Source: an uncultured Litoreibacter sp.
GTDB taxonomy: Bacteria > Pseudomonadota > Alphaproteobacteria > Rhodobacterales > Rhodobacteraceae
Length of the DNA: 64,000 bases
Direction of reading: 5' to 3'
NCBI RefSeq assembly: GCF_947501785.1
Contig: NZ_CANMXB010000001.1
Span: 1,879,048-1,943,047, forward strand
In this document: piece by piece, positions 9,361 to 17,825 of the stretch
Layout: each line of letters opens with the position of its first letter
How positions within the stretch are numbered: the first letter of the stretch is position 1
Translations under genes and position numbers: made by a program
The notes under the pieces: generated by a model
Seen by the model: only the letters and a program-made list of their open reading frames with translations
What the model was told of the DNA's origin: nothing
Databases searched by the model: none

Positions 9361-10572
9361 TCAGGCAGCCTTGACCGACGTGACGATGTTGACGAACTCT
9401 TCATCGGACAACACGTCGCGCTTTGCGATCCCGGTCGCCTTCACCTCGTCAAGGATCGCTGCGATCTTGTCATCATCCAACTCTCCAAGCCCCATTTCGC
9501 CCATCTTATAGATAATGGACGCCTTACCTGATTTCTTTCCCAAAACGACCTCGCCGATCTTTCCGGTAAGCGCCGGATGGGTGGCGAACATCACAAGTGG
9601 GTCGTTCATCACATAGTTGATGCCGATGCCGGACTCGCGGATAAAGTTGCCATGCCCGAGAACGGGCTTGTTTCGGGCAATCGCGATGTTCGATTTCTCG
9701 GAGATCATCGTTGCGAGCTCAGGGATCTTGTCGAGTTTGTAGTTGGTGTCATAGCCGTAAAGAAGATGCAGACCCATCATCAGCTCTTCCAATGCGGCGT
9801 TTCCGGTGCGCTCGCCCAAACCATTGGCACAGCTATGGACACAGACAGCGCCCGCAGTAACGGCCGCCAGCTCGGTCGCGACGCCCATGCCAAAATCATT
9901 GTGGGTGTGAATTTCGACCGGCAAACCCGTCATGCCGTTCACCCACCGGACCATATGCTTGATCGCCTCAGGCGTCGCACATCCCATGGTATCGACGATA
10001 CCAATGGAGTCTGGCGGAGAATGTTCCATCACGTAATCGCACAGGTTGGTCAGATCTTCGCGCCGCGCCCGCGTCGTGTCGTAAGGGAAAAAGAGCGCGT
10101 GCAAGCCGTTCTCGCGGGCATAGTTGATGACGGGGGCGGATTTCTCGGCCACCTCTCTCCACGTCCAGCCAAACTGCGTCGTCAGCTTTGGATACCCGAT
10201 AGGCACCTCGATCACGACGCCATCGGCGCCGCATTCCAGAGCCATATCGATATCTTTCATCATCGCACGGGCGAAGGTGAAAATCTTCGCATCCAGTCCG
10301 AGATTTGAGATCTGGGTGATGGCCTCCTGATCTTGCTGAGAAACCGCGGGCATCCCTGCCTCAATCCGGTCAACGCCCAATTCGTCAAGCTTCGTCGCGA
10401 TCTCGATCTTGTCATCGACTGAAAACACAACCCCGGGGGTCTGCTCCCCGTCGCGCAGGGTGGCGTCGTGGATCTCGACCTTTTCAGGCAGGTTCAATTC
10501 GCCCCGCACGTCGGCTTCGAAATTGTAGGGGCTGACCCACCACTTGCCGTCTTCAAGATGTGTCTCGCGCAT
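9361..10572 (-). CDS. HMGL-like / homocitrate synthase family enzyme
   Basis: A 403-residue TIM-barrel enzyme of the HMGL-like family, which includes 2-isopropylmalate, citramalate and homocitrate synthases and some retro-aldol lyases. The divalent-metal signature HDATLRDGEQTPG is near residue 35 and the HTHNDFG metal motif near 220. The C-terminal part (NPLVMF-like region to GKKSGKASI) resembles the homocitrate-type linker rather than the LeuA regulatory domain, which is absent. It lies 24 bp after the intradiol dioxygenase in the TRAP operon. A condensing or cleaving step on a keto acid from ring cleavage is likely, but the substrate is not evident. Confidence 0.75.
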   Translation of the reverse strand: MRETHLEDGKWWVSPYNFEADVRGELNLPEKVEIHDATLRDGEQTPGVVFSVDDKIEIATKLDELGVDRIEAGMPAVSQQDQEAITQISNLGLDAKIFTFARAMMKDIDMALECGADGVVIEVPIGYPKLTTQFGWTWREVAEKSAPVINYARENGLHALFFPYDTTRARREDLTNLCDYVMEHSPPDSIGIVDTMGCATPEAIKHMVRWVNGMTGLPVEIHTHNDFGMGVATELAAVTAGAVCVHSCANGLGERTGNAALEELMMGLHLLYGYDTNYKLDKIPELATMISEKSNIAIARNKPVLGHGNFIRESGIGINYVMNDPLVMFATHPALTGKIGEVVLGKKSGKASIIYKMGEMGLGELDDDKIAAILDEVKATGIAKRDVLSDEEFVNIVTSVKAA

Positions 10573-10596
10573 ATCTTTTCCTTTCAGAATCAGCTG

Positions 10597-11472
10597 TTAA
10601 CTATTTTCAGGAGCCAGCACAAAGTCGAAGTCGACCTTGTACCAGGGGATTGTAGCGTTCTGCTCGATAGCCAAGCCATCGGGCAGCGCATCAAGATCAT
10701 CGTGTCGGACGTAGTCCATGATCAAGTCTTCTCGCACACCGAATACCGCGTCGCGGTCGAGATAGGGATCACCATTGGCAAAGACCTCTGTGACCAAAGA
10801 GCGGTAGCCGTCAGCCTGCACGATGAAATGAAGATGGGACGGACGCCAGGGTGTGCGCCCAGTTGCGCGGAACAGCTCGCCCACGGGGCCATCGTCGGGC
10901 ACCTTGTAGGGGGCAGGTTTGACCGTGGTGACGGCGTAGCGACCATCTGTCCCGGTCACCATGGAACAGCACAGATTGAAGTCTTCTTGCTTGGCGTCCT
11001 GACTATAGTAGAGACCGTTTTCGGCGGTTTGCCAAAGCTCGATCTTCGCACCCTCTACGAGCGCACCATCGACCCCACGAACCACGCCTTCAACCACCAC
11101 CGTTGCGCCTTCGTTGTCCTGCTTCAGGTCCCCGCCGACCGGCAGCTCTGGTGCGCCTACGGAGTGAAAGGGCCCCAAGACACTCGACGAGGTGCCGTCA
11201 TGTTGGGACCCGATCATATCAACCAGTGACGACATGCCCGTAACATCTGACAGCAGGACAAATTCGTTGCGTTCGTTGTCTGAAATCTGACCGGCATCAA
11301 ACAGGAACTTCAAACCTCGCATCCACTCCTCATGGGTGAGTTGCGTCTCTTTGGCAAAGGCGTGAGCGTGTTCGACCATTTTGGTCAGAAGAAACAGCGT
11401 CCTTGGGTCAGTCTCCTCTCCGCAATAATCCAGAAAGGCCTGGGTGATCGTGTCCATAGAGACGTTTTTCAT
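10597..11472 (-). CDS. Intradiol ring-cleavage dioxygenase (hydroxyquinol/catechol type)
   Basis: A 291-residue non-haem Fe(III) intradiol dioxygenase with an N-terminal catechol-dioxygenase helical domain (residues ~1-100) and a beta-sandwich core. Expected iron ligands are visible: Tyr in NGLYYSQ (155/156), Tyr in APYKVP (189), and both His in RPSHLHF (213 and 215). The family cleaves catechols between the two hydroxyls to muconates, or hydroxyquinol to maleylacetate. AGGAG precedes the ATG. It is flanked by a TRAP permease gene and the HMGL-like gene. The divergent MhpA-like hydroxylase (16251) could supply a dihydroxylated ring substrate. Confidence 0.88.
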   Translation of the reverse strand: MKNVSMDTITQAFLDYCGEETDPRTLFLLTKMVEHAHAFAKETQLTHEEWMRGLKFLFDAGQISDNERNEFVLLSDVTGMSSLVDMIGSQHDGTSSSVLGPFHSVGAPELPVGGDLKQDNEGATVVVEGVVRGVDGALVEGAKIELWQTAENGLYYSQDAKQEDFNLCCSMVTGTDGRYAVTTVKPAPYKVPDDGPVGELFRATGRTPWRPSHLHFIVQADGYRSLVTEVFANGDPYLDRDAVFGVREDLIMDYVRHDDLDALPDGLAIEQNATIPWYKVDFDFVLAPENS

Positions 11473-11482
11473 CTGCAGGCTC

Positions 11483-12793
11483 CTAGTTCAGCAGTGCCGT
11501 GGACAGCACGGGGAAGCGAATAAGAATGATCAACACACACAGCATGATCGCGGCAAATGGCAGCGCACCAAGAAACACGTCCTTTAGACTGATATCAGGT
11601 CGGTTCAGCGTGCTCTTGATGACGAAACAGGAAATACCAAGCGGCGGTGTCAGCAAACCAATCTCGGCACCAATCACCGTGACGATCCCAAACCATATGA
11701 GGCTGAGATTCATGCCTTCGATCAAGGTAATGAAGAGCGGCACGACGATCAAAATGATCGAGGCGGTGTCAAGGAGTGTGCCGAGCACGAGCATCAGCAC
11801 CACGTAAATGAGCATAATCTGGAAGAAGGAAAGCTCCCAGGAGTTCAGCACCTGGTTCAGCTCGTTAGGCAATCCGGCGAAGCCCAGCATGCGACTGTAA
11901 AAGGACGCCATGGTGATCAGCAGCAGGATCGCGGCTGTGATATGCCCGGTCTCAACCAGCGTCGACCAAAAGCCCTCCCAATTGATCGACCGACGCAGAA
12001 GCGCGACGATCAATGCAAGAGACGCCCCCGCAGCGCCCGCCTCAACCGGAGTGAGCCAGCCAGTGTATATGCCGCCCAACACCATGATGATGAGCGCGAC
12101 AATTGGCCAGGCCTTGGTGGCCATCTCCGACCAGCTCATTGCCGCAGTCTCATCTGCGCGAATGTCTTTCCCGATGTAGGACGGCCAAAGGCGTGCCATT
12201 GCGAAAATCGCGGCGATATATGCCGCCGTGAGGATCAGACCCGGGATGATGCCCGCAAGGAACATATGACCGACCGATTGTTCTGCCACGAATGCGTAGA
12301 TGATAAGCATAGCCGATGGCGGGATGATCATGCCCAGAACCGAAGACCCGGCCACCACGCCCACGGCAAAACGCTTGTTGTAGCGAAAGCTCAACATCTC
12401 CGGCACGGAGATCTTCGTGAAGACACTGGCTGACGCGATGGAAGACCCGGTGATCGCGGCAAATACCGCATTCGCGCCCACCGTAGCCATGCCGATGCCC
12501 GCCAAAACCCGGCGGAAGGCGGAGTTCATCACCTCGTAGATATCTCGCCCCAGCCCGGCCTTTGACACGAGCAAACCCATCAGTGTGAATAGCGGGATCG
12601 TGGCGAATTCGTATTCGGTGACACCGTCACCGACGGCCACTTTGAGGAAATTGAAAGCAAGGATCGACTTCCCGGAAATGATCCAGATCGAAACGAATGA
12701 GACGAGGCCCAGGGCAATTGGGATGTAAAGGCCCAGATAGACGAGCGTCACAATGGCGACGACAGAGATCATGCCAATTTCGACAGGGCTCAT
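11483..12793 (-). CDS. dctM: TRAP transporter large permease (DctM)
   Basis: A 436-residue integral membrane protein with about 12 hydrophobic segments and the typical DctM stretches FATIPLFTLMGLLVSKAGLGRDIYE and NAVFAAITGSSIASASVF. It forms the sodium-driven channel of a TRAP system together with DctQ (start of this gene 3 bp after the dctQ stop) and the binding protein DctP. TRAP systems carry carboxylates and other organic acids into the cell. The operon context suggests import of an aromatic or related acid. Confidence 0.93.
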   Translation of the reverse strand: MSPVEIGMISVVAIVTLVYLGLYIPIALGLVSFVSIWIISGKSILAFNFLKVAVGDGVTEYEFATIPLFTLMGLLVSKAGLGRDIYEVMNSAFRRVLAGIGMATVGANAVFAAITGSSIASASVFTKISVPEMLSFRYNKRFAVGVVAGSSVLGMIIPPSAMLIIYAFVAEQSVGHMFLAGIIPGLILTAAYIAAIFAMARLWPSYIGKDIRADETAAMSWSEMATKAWPIVALIIMVLGGIYTGWLTPVEAGAAGASLALIVALLRRSINWEGFWSTLVETGHITAAILLLITMASFYSRMLGFAGLPNELNQVLNSWELSFFQIMLIYVVLMLVLGTLLDTASIILIVVPLFITLIEGMNLSLIWFGIVTVIGAEIGLLTPPLGISCFVIKSTLNRPDISLKDVFLGALPFAAIMLCVLIILIRFPVLSTALLN

Positions 12794-12796
12794 TGC

Positions 12797-13414
12797 TCAG
12801 ACCTCGCCCTGATCGACTGTGCGAGGTTCCGGATCGCCCAGAGCAGCCTTGAAGAAAAACAGGATTGCGGCCCACGCGCAGCCAAACGCGATTGCCAGCC
12901 GCGCCGGCCACCAAGGAACCGTCAGTATGCCCGGAGTGCCGAAGTAATCGCATCGGGCAAGCGCGGCCATGAAATCCGTCCAGATTGCACCTGTTGGCGC
13001 CGGGCCGAACTCAGGTTGTGAGAAGAAATGACAGCTTTCGAACGCCTCGACGAATTCCGGCCAGACCGTCCAGACGATCATGCCCATAAAAATACAAGAA
13101 ATCGCGTGAATGGCGCGCTCCAGCGCCTCACCAAACTGTGGCGCACGCGCACGCATCAAACTCGGGAACCCATCAGACCGGGTAAGTCGCCCGGTGCGCA
13201 CGACATCCGGGAGTTGCAGGAAAACGATGAGCACGAGGGAAAATATCACCACCTCGACCACGCCGCGAAACGGGGCGTTGAACACGCCCCGCGCGATGAC
13301 ATCCACGTTCATGACAGCCACCAGTGCCAGCAGGACAAATGCCCCGCTCACATTGGCGACAACCGCGACCCCCTCCACCAAGGACCTGATCTTGCGCAGC
13401 GATGCAGCGATCAT
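12797..13414 (-). CDS. dctQ: TRAP transporter small permease (DctQ)
   Basis: A 205-residue membrane protein with four hydrophobic segments, the DctQ size and layout (MNVDVIARGVFNAPFRG near residue 37 is a family-typical loop). It pairs with the large permease encoded immediately downstream. The middle carries a longer-than-usual loop (residues ~130-160, with DFMAALARCDYF) between membrane segments. The start at 13414 lies 25 bp after the dctP stop. Confidence 0.88.
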   Translation of the reverse strand: MIAASLRKIRSLVEGVAVVANVSGAFVLLALVAVMNVDVIARGVFNAPFRGVVEVVIFSLVLIVFLQLPDVVRTGRLTRSDGFPSLMRARAPQFGEALERAIHAISCIFMGMIVWTVWPEFVEAFESCHFFSQPEFGPAPTGAIWTDFMAALARCDYFGTPGILTVPWWPARLAIAFGCAWAAILFFFKAALGDPEPRTVDQGEV

Positions 13415-13439
13415 CGGCTCATGAACCTCCGGGACGCGA

Positions 13440-14531
13440 TCAGTTGGTCAGCTCGCCCGCCCAGTCGCGGAGCGGCGTCATCCCGGCTGCTTTCAGCTTG
13501 TCCATATAGGCCGCCAACATGGCCGATCCCGGACCGCCTGCGCTGTCGATTTCCTTGGCCCAGGACACCGCGATATTCGGCATGGCATCGGCCCAGGCTT
13601 GCCGCTCTTCAGCGGTCATCTCGACCACCGTTCCGCCGCCGTCCTTGTAGGCTTGCAACGATTCAGCTGCGCGATCCATCGCGACACCCGCGACATGATC
13701 GCGATACTCGATGGCAACGGCTTGGAGCACGTCCTTTACCTCGTCAGGCAGACCGGCCCAGACATCGGCGTTCACCGTCACCGTCTTGGAGTTCACGGCC
13801 CCCAAATCGGCGCGCAGCATGTAGGGCGCGACCTCGGCAATCTTAAAGGTCTTGGCAGCTTCCGGCCACAGCATTGCGGCATCAACGACACCCGTTTGCA
13901 GCATATTGTAGAAGTTCGGCAAACCGCCGCGCACACCCGCGGCACCGGGGATACCTTCCAGGTAACGCAGGTTGTAGCCCGCTCCAGCGACCTTGAGCCC
14001 TTCGAGGTCCGATAGCGAGTTAACCGGGGTCTTCGAGAACATCTGGTACGTGTCCAGAACAACCCCTGTCGCCAGATAGACTTGGTTTTCGGCGGCGAGT
14101 TCCGCGCCCATCTGCGGGAACTCCTTGGCGATCTCGTCAACCGCTTTGGCCACAACACGGGCGTCGGCGGCCACGAAAGGCGTCACCGCGGAGATGCCCT
14201 GCGACGGCAAGGCGGAGTTGTGGAATATCGTCGTCACAATTCCGATATCGCCAAGACCAAGCTTGATGCCTTCCAGCACACCGCGTGGCTTTACGATCTG
14301 GCCGCCATAGGCCTCCATCCACTCGATCTTGTAGTTGCCGGATTTTGCCAGCTCTTCGTTCACACGTGGAATAAAGAAGCCTGTGAATTCCTTAACCCAC
14401 ATTGCCCGTGCCGGATAGCCGTCAATGGCCGTCAGCTTGATCGTCTCTTGAGCCACTGCTGCGCTACCAAGTGCGCTCATGACCCCCATTGCAAGCCCTG
14501 TCGCCAGAGCGATACGCCGTGTCAGTTTCAT
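13440..14531 (-). CDS. dctP: TRAP transporter substrate-binding protein (DctP)
   Basis: A 363-residue periplasmic binding protein. Residues 1-27 form a signal peptide ending in AVA-Q. The DctP fold signature is seen in GGQIVKPRGVLEGIKLGLGDIGI near residue 77, and in the helix LEGLKVAGAG near 178. GGGAGGA precedes the ATG. It captures a solute for the DctQM permease. Family members bind carboxylates through a conserved Arg, for which R203 in GVRGGLPNF-like context or a neighbour may serve. The ligand cannot be read from the sequence. Confidence 0.92.
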   Translation of the reverse strand: MKLTRRIALATGLAMGVMSALGSAAVAQETIKLTAIDGYPARAMWVKEFTGFFIPRVNEELAKSGNYKIEWMEAYGGQIVKPRGVLEGIKLGLGDIGIVTTIFHNSALPSQGISAVTPFVAADARVVAKAVDEIAKEFPQMGAELAAENQVYLATGVVLDTYQMFSKTPVNSLSDLEGLKVAGAGYNLRYLEGIPGAAGVRGGLPNFYNMLQTGVVDAAMLWPEAAKTFKIAEVAPYMLRADLGAVNSKTVTVNADVWAGLPDEVKDVLQAVAIEYRDHVAGVAMDRAAESLQAYKDGGGTVVEMTAEERQAWADAMPNIAVSWAKEIDSAGGPGSAMLAAYMDKLKAAGMTPLRDWAGELTN

Positions 14532-14553
14532 TTTAGTCCTCCCAGGTTTGTGC

Positions 14554-15012
14554 TTAGCCGGCTTTTCGCCAGTCCTCTTTTATTTCGGTGCCTGCCTGCC
14601 GAAACAGTTTCGACAGGGGGCAATATTTCGCGACCTCTTGGGCAACGCTGTCCAACTCGTCCTGTGTTGCCGGGCCGTCTGCGACAACCGTGAGCTCAAT
14701 TGCCTCGAACGGTACGTCTATCTCTTCAGCCAGCGTCACACCCAAACGATTGAATGTGCACTGCGCCGAAATCTTCAGATGGCCGATATCCACGCCCAAT
14801 TTCTTGGCGCATTTATGGCCGATGACATTTGTGCAGCCGATCAGCGCGGACAGCGCCGTGTCGGTGGGCGTGAACCCCTTGTTGGAGCCGCCCCGCTCAT
14901 TCGGTTCATCAATCATCTGCGTCAAGTCGCGCACCGAGACTTCGGAAAGCGAGTGTGACGGGCAGTCAGCACTGGCCGAAAGCGTGACGGTGGTTTTCAT
15001 CTTGATGCCCAT
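14554..15012 (-). CDS. OsmC/Ohr family protein
   Basis: A 152-residue OsmC-family protein. The two conserved redox cysteines lie in IGCTNVIGHKCAKK (near residues 60-68) and KYCPLSKLF (near 133). The family reduces organic peroxides, but many members in catabolic operons have unclear roles. GAGGGAGC precedes the ATG at 15012. It lies between the RutE-like nitroreductase gene and dctP, with 11 and 22 bp gaps, so it is part of the operon. Protection against reactive ring-cleavage products is a reasonable inference. Confidence 0.82.
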   Translation of the reverse strand: MGIKMKTTVTLSASADCPSHSLSEVSVRDLTQMIDEPNERGGSNKGFTPTDTALSALIGCTNVIGHKCAKKLGVDIGHLKISAQCTFNRLGVTLAEEIDVPFEAIELTVVADGPATQDELDSVAQEVAKYCPLSKLFRQAGTEIKEDWRKAG

Positions 15013-15023
15013 AACCTGCTCCC

Positions 15024-15668
15024 TCAGATAATCTCGCAGAAGTCATCGAACTCAAGACGGGGCAAACGTTGGAACAGCGCCGTTTCGTCAGCATATCCGA
15101 CATTGCACAGAAAATTCGATTTGAGCGACGTGCCCGCGAAGAACTCGGAATCCACGACATCATTCGCAAAGCCCGAAATGGCCCCGACGTCTAACCCCAG
15201 AGCGCGAGCTGCTATCATGAAATACGCGCCTTGCAGGGTCGAGTTCCGAAACGCCGTATCTTCGATGTGGCGGGCCTTACCCTCGAACATCGGCCTGCGA
15301 TCCTCGTGCGGAAACAGCTGCGGCAGTTTCTGCCAGAAATCCAGATCGTAGGCGATAATGGCCGTGACCGGCGCCCCCATAACCTTTGGAACATTCGCAG
15401 GCTTCAACGCCTTTGCCAATCGATCCTTGCCCTCCCGCGAGCGCACGAAAACAAAGCGCGCAGGGCAGCTATTCATGCTGGTCGGGCCCATGCGGGCAAT
15501 GTCGTAAATCTGGTGAAGTACATCATCCTGAACCGGTTCGTCGGTCCAGGCGTAATGAGACCGGGCCCCGGTCAAGATGAGGTCGATTTGATCCTGCGAC
15601 AAAGTTGTCAGCCGCTTGCGCAGATCACGGACCGCATTTTGCGCATCACTTCGTACGTTTTCTACCAT
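15024..15668 (-). CDS. Nitroreductase-family protein, RutE (malonic semialdehyde reductase)-like
   Basis: A 214-residue FMN-dependent nitroreductase-fold protein that aligns along its whole length with RutE by eye. Visible matches include GPTSMNSCPARFVF near residue 50, APVTAI near 85, FPHEDRRPMF near 107, the AFRNSTLQGAYFMIAARALGLD stretch near 127, and LKSNFLCNVGY near 178. RutE reduces malonic semialdehyde in pyrimidine degradation. Here no RutA-D orthologue is adjacent, so it probably reduces a small aldehyde or enal from ring cleavage. The ATG at 15668 was preferred over a TTG three codons upstream. It is the first gene of the eight-gene minus-strand operon. Confidence 0.8.
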   Translation of the reverse strand: MVENVRSDAQNAVRDLRKRLTTLSQDQIDLILTGARSHYAWTDEPVQDDVLHQIYDIARMGPTSMNSCPARFVFVRSREGKDRLAKALKPANVPKVMGAPVTAIIAYDLDFWQKLPQLFPHEDRRPMFEGKARHIEDTAFRNSTLQGAYFMIAARALGLDVGAISGFANDVVDSEFFAGTSLKSNFLCNVGYADETALFQRLPRLEFDDFCEII

Positions 15669-15733
15669 CTTGTCCAAAGCGGTGCCCCCCTCACGCTGCG
15701 CATCAGATAATCGTTATTTTCGACCAGAGTCTA

Positions 15734-15749
15734 ATAAAATCGATTTTAT
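15734..15749. promoter_or_regulatory. Operator-like palindrome ATAAAATCGATTTTAT
   Basis: A perfect 16-bp palindrome lies in the divergent promoter region between the nitroreductase operon (start 15668, minus) and the YciI gene (15807, plus). The central CG and symmetric A/T arms resemble LacI-type operators. A related site with the same AAATCGAT core occurs at 20178-20199, suggesting one regulator for both promoters; no LacI-type gene is in the window. Confidence 0.5.
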
Positions 15750-15806
15750 GGGTTGTTAGGTCCCCGAACGCAAGTAGGGTCGGAATGAGAGAGGGAGGAA
15801 TCTTGT

Positions 15807-16193
15807 ATGCCAGCTTGGGAAGAATACAAATCGCAGGCGAAGTCTCGTGGTGCTTTGGCCATGGAACTCTTTGTCGTTCACAGTACGCCGGGTCGCGACA
15901 TGGATCTTGTAAAGGCCACGCTGCCTGACCATTTGGCCTACCAAAAGCAGATAGAAGCGCAGGGCGTGCTGTTCCTTGCTGGTCCCGTATCAGATGCGAC
16001 CGGGGAAGAAATGCAGGCGCAAGGCATGATGATTTATCGTGCACGCGATATGGCAGCTGCCCGGGCATTTGCTGAGGCCGATCCGATGCATTCCGCCGGT
16101 GCCCGATCCTTCGAAATAAGAAAATGGCTCGTAAACGAAGGCAGCATAAACGTCTCGGTTGCGCTCTCGGGGCAGTCCGCCGAATTTAGTTGA
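15807..16193 (+). CDS. YciI-like (YCII domain) protein
   Basis: A 128-residue protein with a dimeric alpha-beta barrel YCII domain (residues ~18-115; ELFVVHSTPGRD, LAYQKQIEAQGVLFLAGP, AFAEADPMHSAGARSFEIRKW). YciI relatives include chloromuconolactone-dehalogenase-like and muconolactone-isomerase-like proteins of aromatic pathways. The His-Asp pair of the YciI active site appears as DHLAYQ and ADPMHSAG. GGGAGGA precedes the ATG at 15807, and the N-terminal extension (PAWEEYK...) is typical of homologues in such clusters. It is divergent from the nitroreductase operon and 57 bp upstream of the hydroxylase gene, so a step on a ring-cleavage lactone is plausible. Confidence 0.78.
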   Translation: MPAWEEYKSQAKSRGALAMELFVVHSTPGRDMDLVKATLPDHLAYQKQIEAQGVLFLAGPVSDATGEEMQAQGMMIYRARDMAAARAFAEADPMHSAGARSFEIRKWLVNEGSINVSVALSGQSAEFS

Positions 16194-16250
16194 AACGCGA
16201 CAGACCTGTCCTGAAGTTCTCACCCAAACGCGGAGATCATCCGATCAGAC

Positions 16251-17825
16251 ATGGCGGCAGAATCCAAACCTGACCACGACACCGATGTCGTCATAATTGG
16301 CGCAGGACCTGTCGGTCTTCTATTGTCAATATTGCTCGGACGCGCCGGAACATCGGTCACCGTCTACGACAAGTGGCCGGAAATCTACGATCGGCCACGT
16401 GCGGTGACCATGGACGCAGAGGTTGCCCGCATCCTCGCGACGCTTGGGATCGACGTGGACAACGACCCCGGCTTCCAAAACCACAAAGAGCTTTACTACT
16501 GGAAAAACGCCGACCTCGAAAATCTTCAGATCGTGGATTGGGAAAGCCTCGCACCCTGCGGCTGGCACGTCACGTATTGGTTCAACCAACCCGAACTTGA
16601 AGCGCGACTTATGGACATGGCCCAAGCGTTGCCAACCGTCAGCATCGAGCGGGGCTGGACAGCCGTTGACCTCGTCCAATCCGAGACATCCGCACGCGTG
16701 ACGCTGGTAGACACGGCCAAGGGGCAGTCCCGCCGCGAGCATGACGCCAGGTTCCTGGTGGGCGCAGATGGCGCAAACAGCTTTGTCCGCGAGGCTCTTG
16801 GCCTGAAAACGGTCGACAAGGGCTATTTCTTCGACTGGCTGATCCTCGACATGATCCCGCCCAAGGATTTTGTTGTCTCTCCCGCGCAATGGCAGCTTTG
16901 CGACCCGAGGCGACCGACGACAATCGTGCCGGGCGGTCCCGGGCGGCGGCGATGGGAGTTCATGGTTCTCCCTGACGAAAACAGCGAGGATATTGCAAAG
17001 CCCGAGACGGCCTGGCGTTTGATGGAGCCTTGGGGGCTGACGCCGCAAAATTCCGAGCTGGAGCGCAGTGCCGTCTACCGGTTTCAAGCCAAATGGAGCG
17101 AACATTGGATCTCTGGCCGCTGCATGATTGCAGGCGATGCGGCACACCTGATGCCACCCTTTGCAGGTGAAGGCATGTGTGCGGGGCTTCGCGATGCCGT
17201 TGCCTTGGGATGGCGGCTGAACGCGGTTCTCAAAGGCCCCCTCGGACAGGGCGTTTTTCAGAGCTACGAGAGCGAACGAATTGCGCACGCCAAACACTAC
17301 ATCCAATTCAGCCAGGACTTGGGAAACATCATCTGCATCGCCGATGCCGAACAGGCGAAAGAGCGGGACGCGCGAATGAAGGCCGACCTCGCGGCGCGCA
17401 ACTTCGAACCGATTACCGGCGATCTGGTGAAGCTGGGGGCGGGCCTTTGGTGCGACGATGCGCAGGGCGCGGGCGAGCTGTCGCCGCAAGGCCGCGTCCG
17501 CTTCAAAGCCCGTGAAGACCGGTTTGATCAGGCCGTTGGCCAAGGATGGTTCATCCTGGGGCTAAATACGCCAACTGAAAACCTTCTACGTCCCGACCAG
17601 TCGGTGCTGTTTGCAAAACTGGGTGGGCGTGTGTTGTCTGTCGGCCCTTCGGCGGCCACCAATGACGTGATCGCGCTCGACAGCGCCTATGCCAACTGGA
17701 GCGCCGAGACGGGCGCCAGCTTCGCAATCATCCGACCTGATTTCTACGTCGCGGCGACGGCGGCAACACCCGAGACGCTACGGGCGTGCTTTGATACGCT
17801 CACCGTTCGGTTGGGGCTCACCTAG
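16251..17825 (+). CDS. MhpA-like FAD-dependent aromatic hydroxylase
   Basis: A 524-residue class A flavoprotein monooxygenase. The N-terminal Rossmann motif VVIIGAGPVGLLLSILLGRAG binds FAD (residues ~14-34). The DG motif FLVGADGANSFVREALG lies near 170, and the GD motif CMIAGDAAHLMPPFAGEGMCAGLRDA near 289-314. A thioredoxin-like C-terminal domain follows. The overall form resembles 3-(3-hydroxyphenyl)propionate hydroxylase (MhpA), which adds a second ring hydroxyl using NAD(P)H and O2. It probably prepares the substrate for the intradiol dioxygenase of the divergent operon. Its stop overlaps the tail of the convergent sulfatase gene by 4 bp. Confidence 0.88.
   Translation: MAAESKPDHDTDVVIIGAGPVGLLLSILLGRAGTSVTVYDKWPEIYDRPRAVTMDAEVARILATLGIDVDNDPGFQNHKELYYWKNADLENLQIVDWESLAPCGWHVTYWFNQPELEARLMDMAQALPTVSIERGWTAVDLVQSETSARVTLVDTAKGQSRREHDARFLVGADGANSFVREALGLKTVDKGYFFDWLILDMIPPKDFVVSPAQWQLCDPRRPTTIVPGGPGRRRWEFMVLPDENSEDIAKPETAWRLMEPWGLTPQNSELERSAVYRFQAKWSEHWISGRCMIAGDAAHLMPPFAGEGMCAGLRDAVALGWRLNAVLKGPLGQGVFQSYESERIAHAKHYIQFSQDLGNIICIADAEQAKERDARMKADLAARNFEPITGDLVKLGAGLWCDDAQGAGELSPQGRVRFKAREDRFDQAVGQGWFILGLNTPTENLLRPDQSVLFAKLGGRVLSVGPSAATNDVIALDSAYANWSAETGASFAIIRPDFYVAATAATPETLRACFDTLTVRLGLT

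Noticed and set aside
16326-17543. 405-codon minus-strand frame opposite the hydroxylase gene
   Set aside because: Antisense shadow of a gene with clear FAD motifs on the plus strand.
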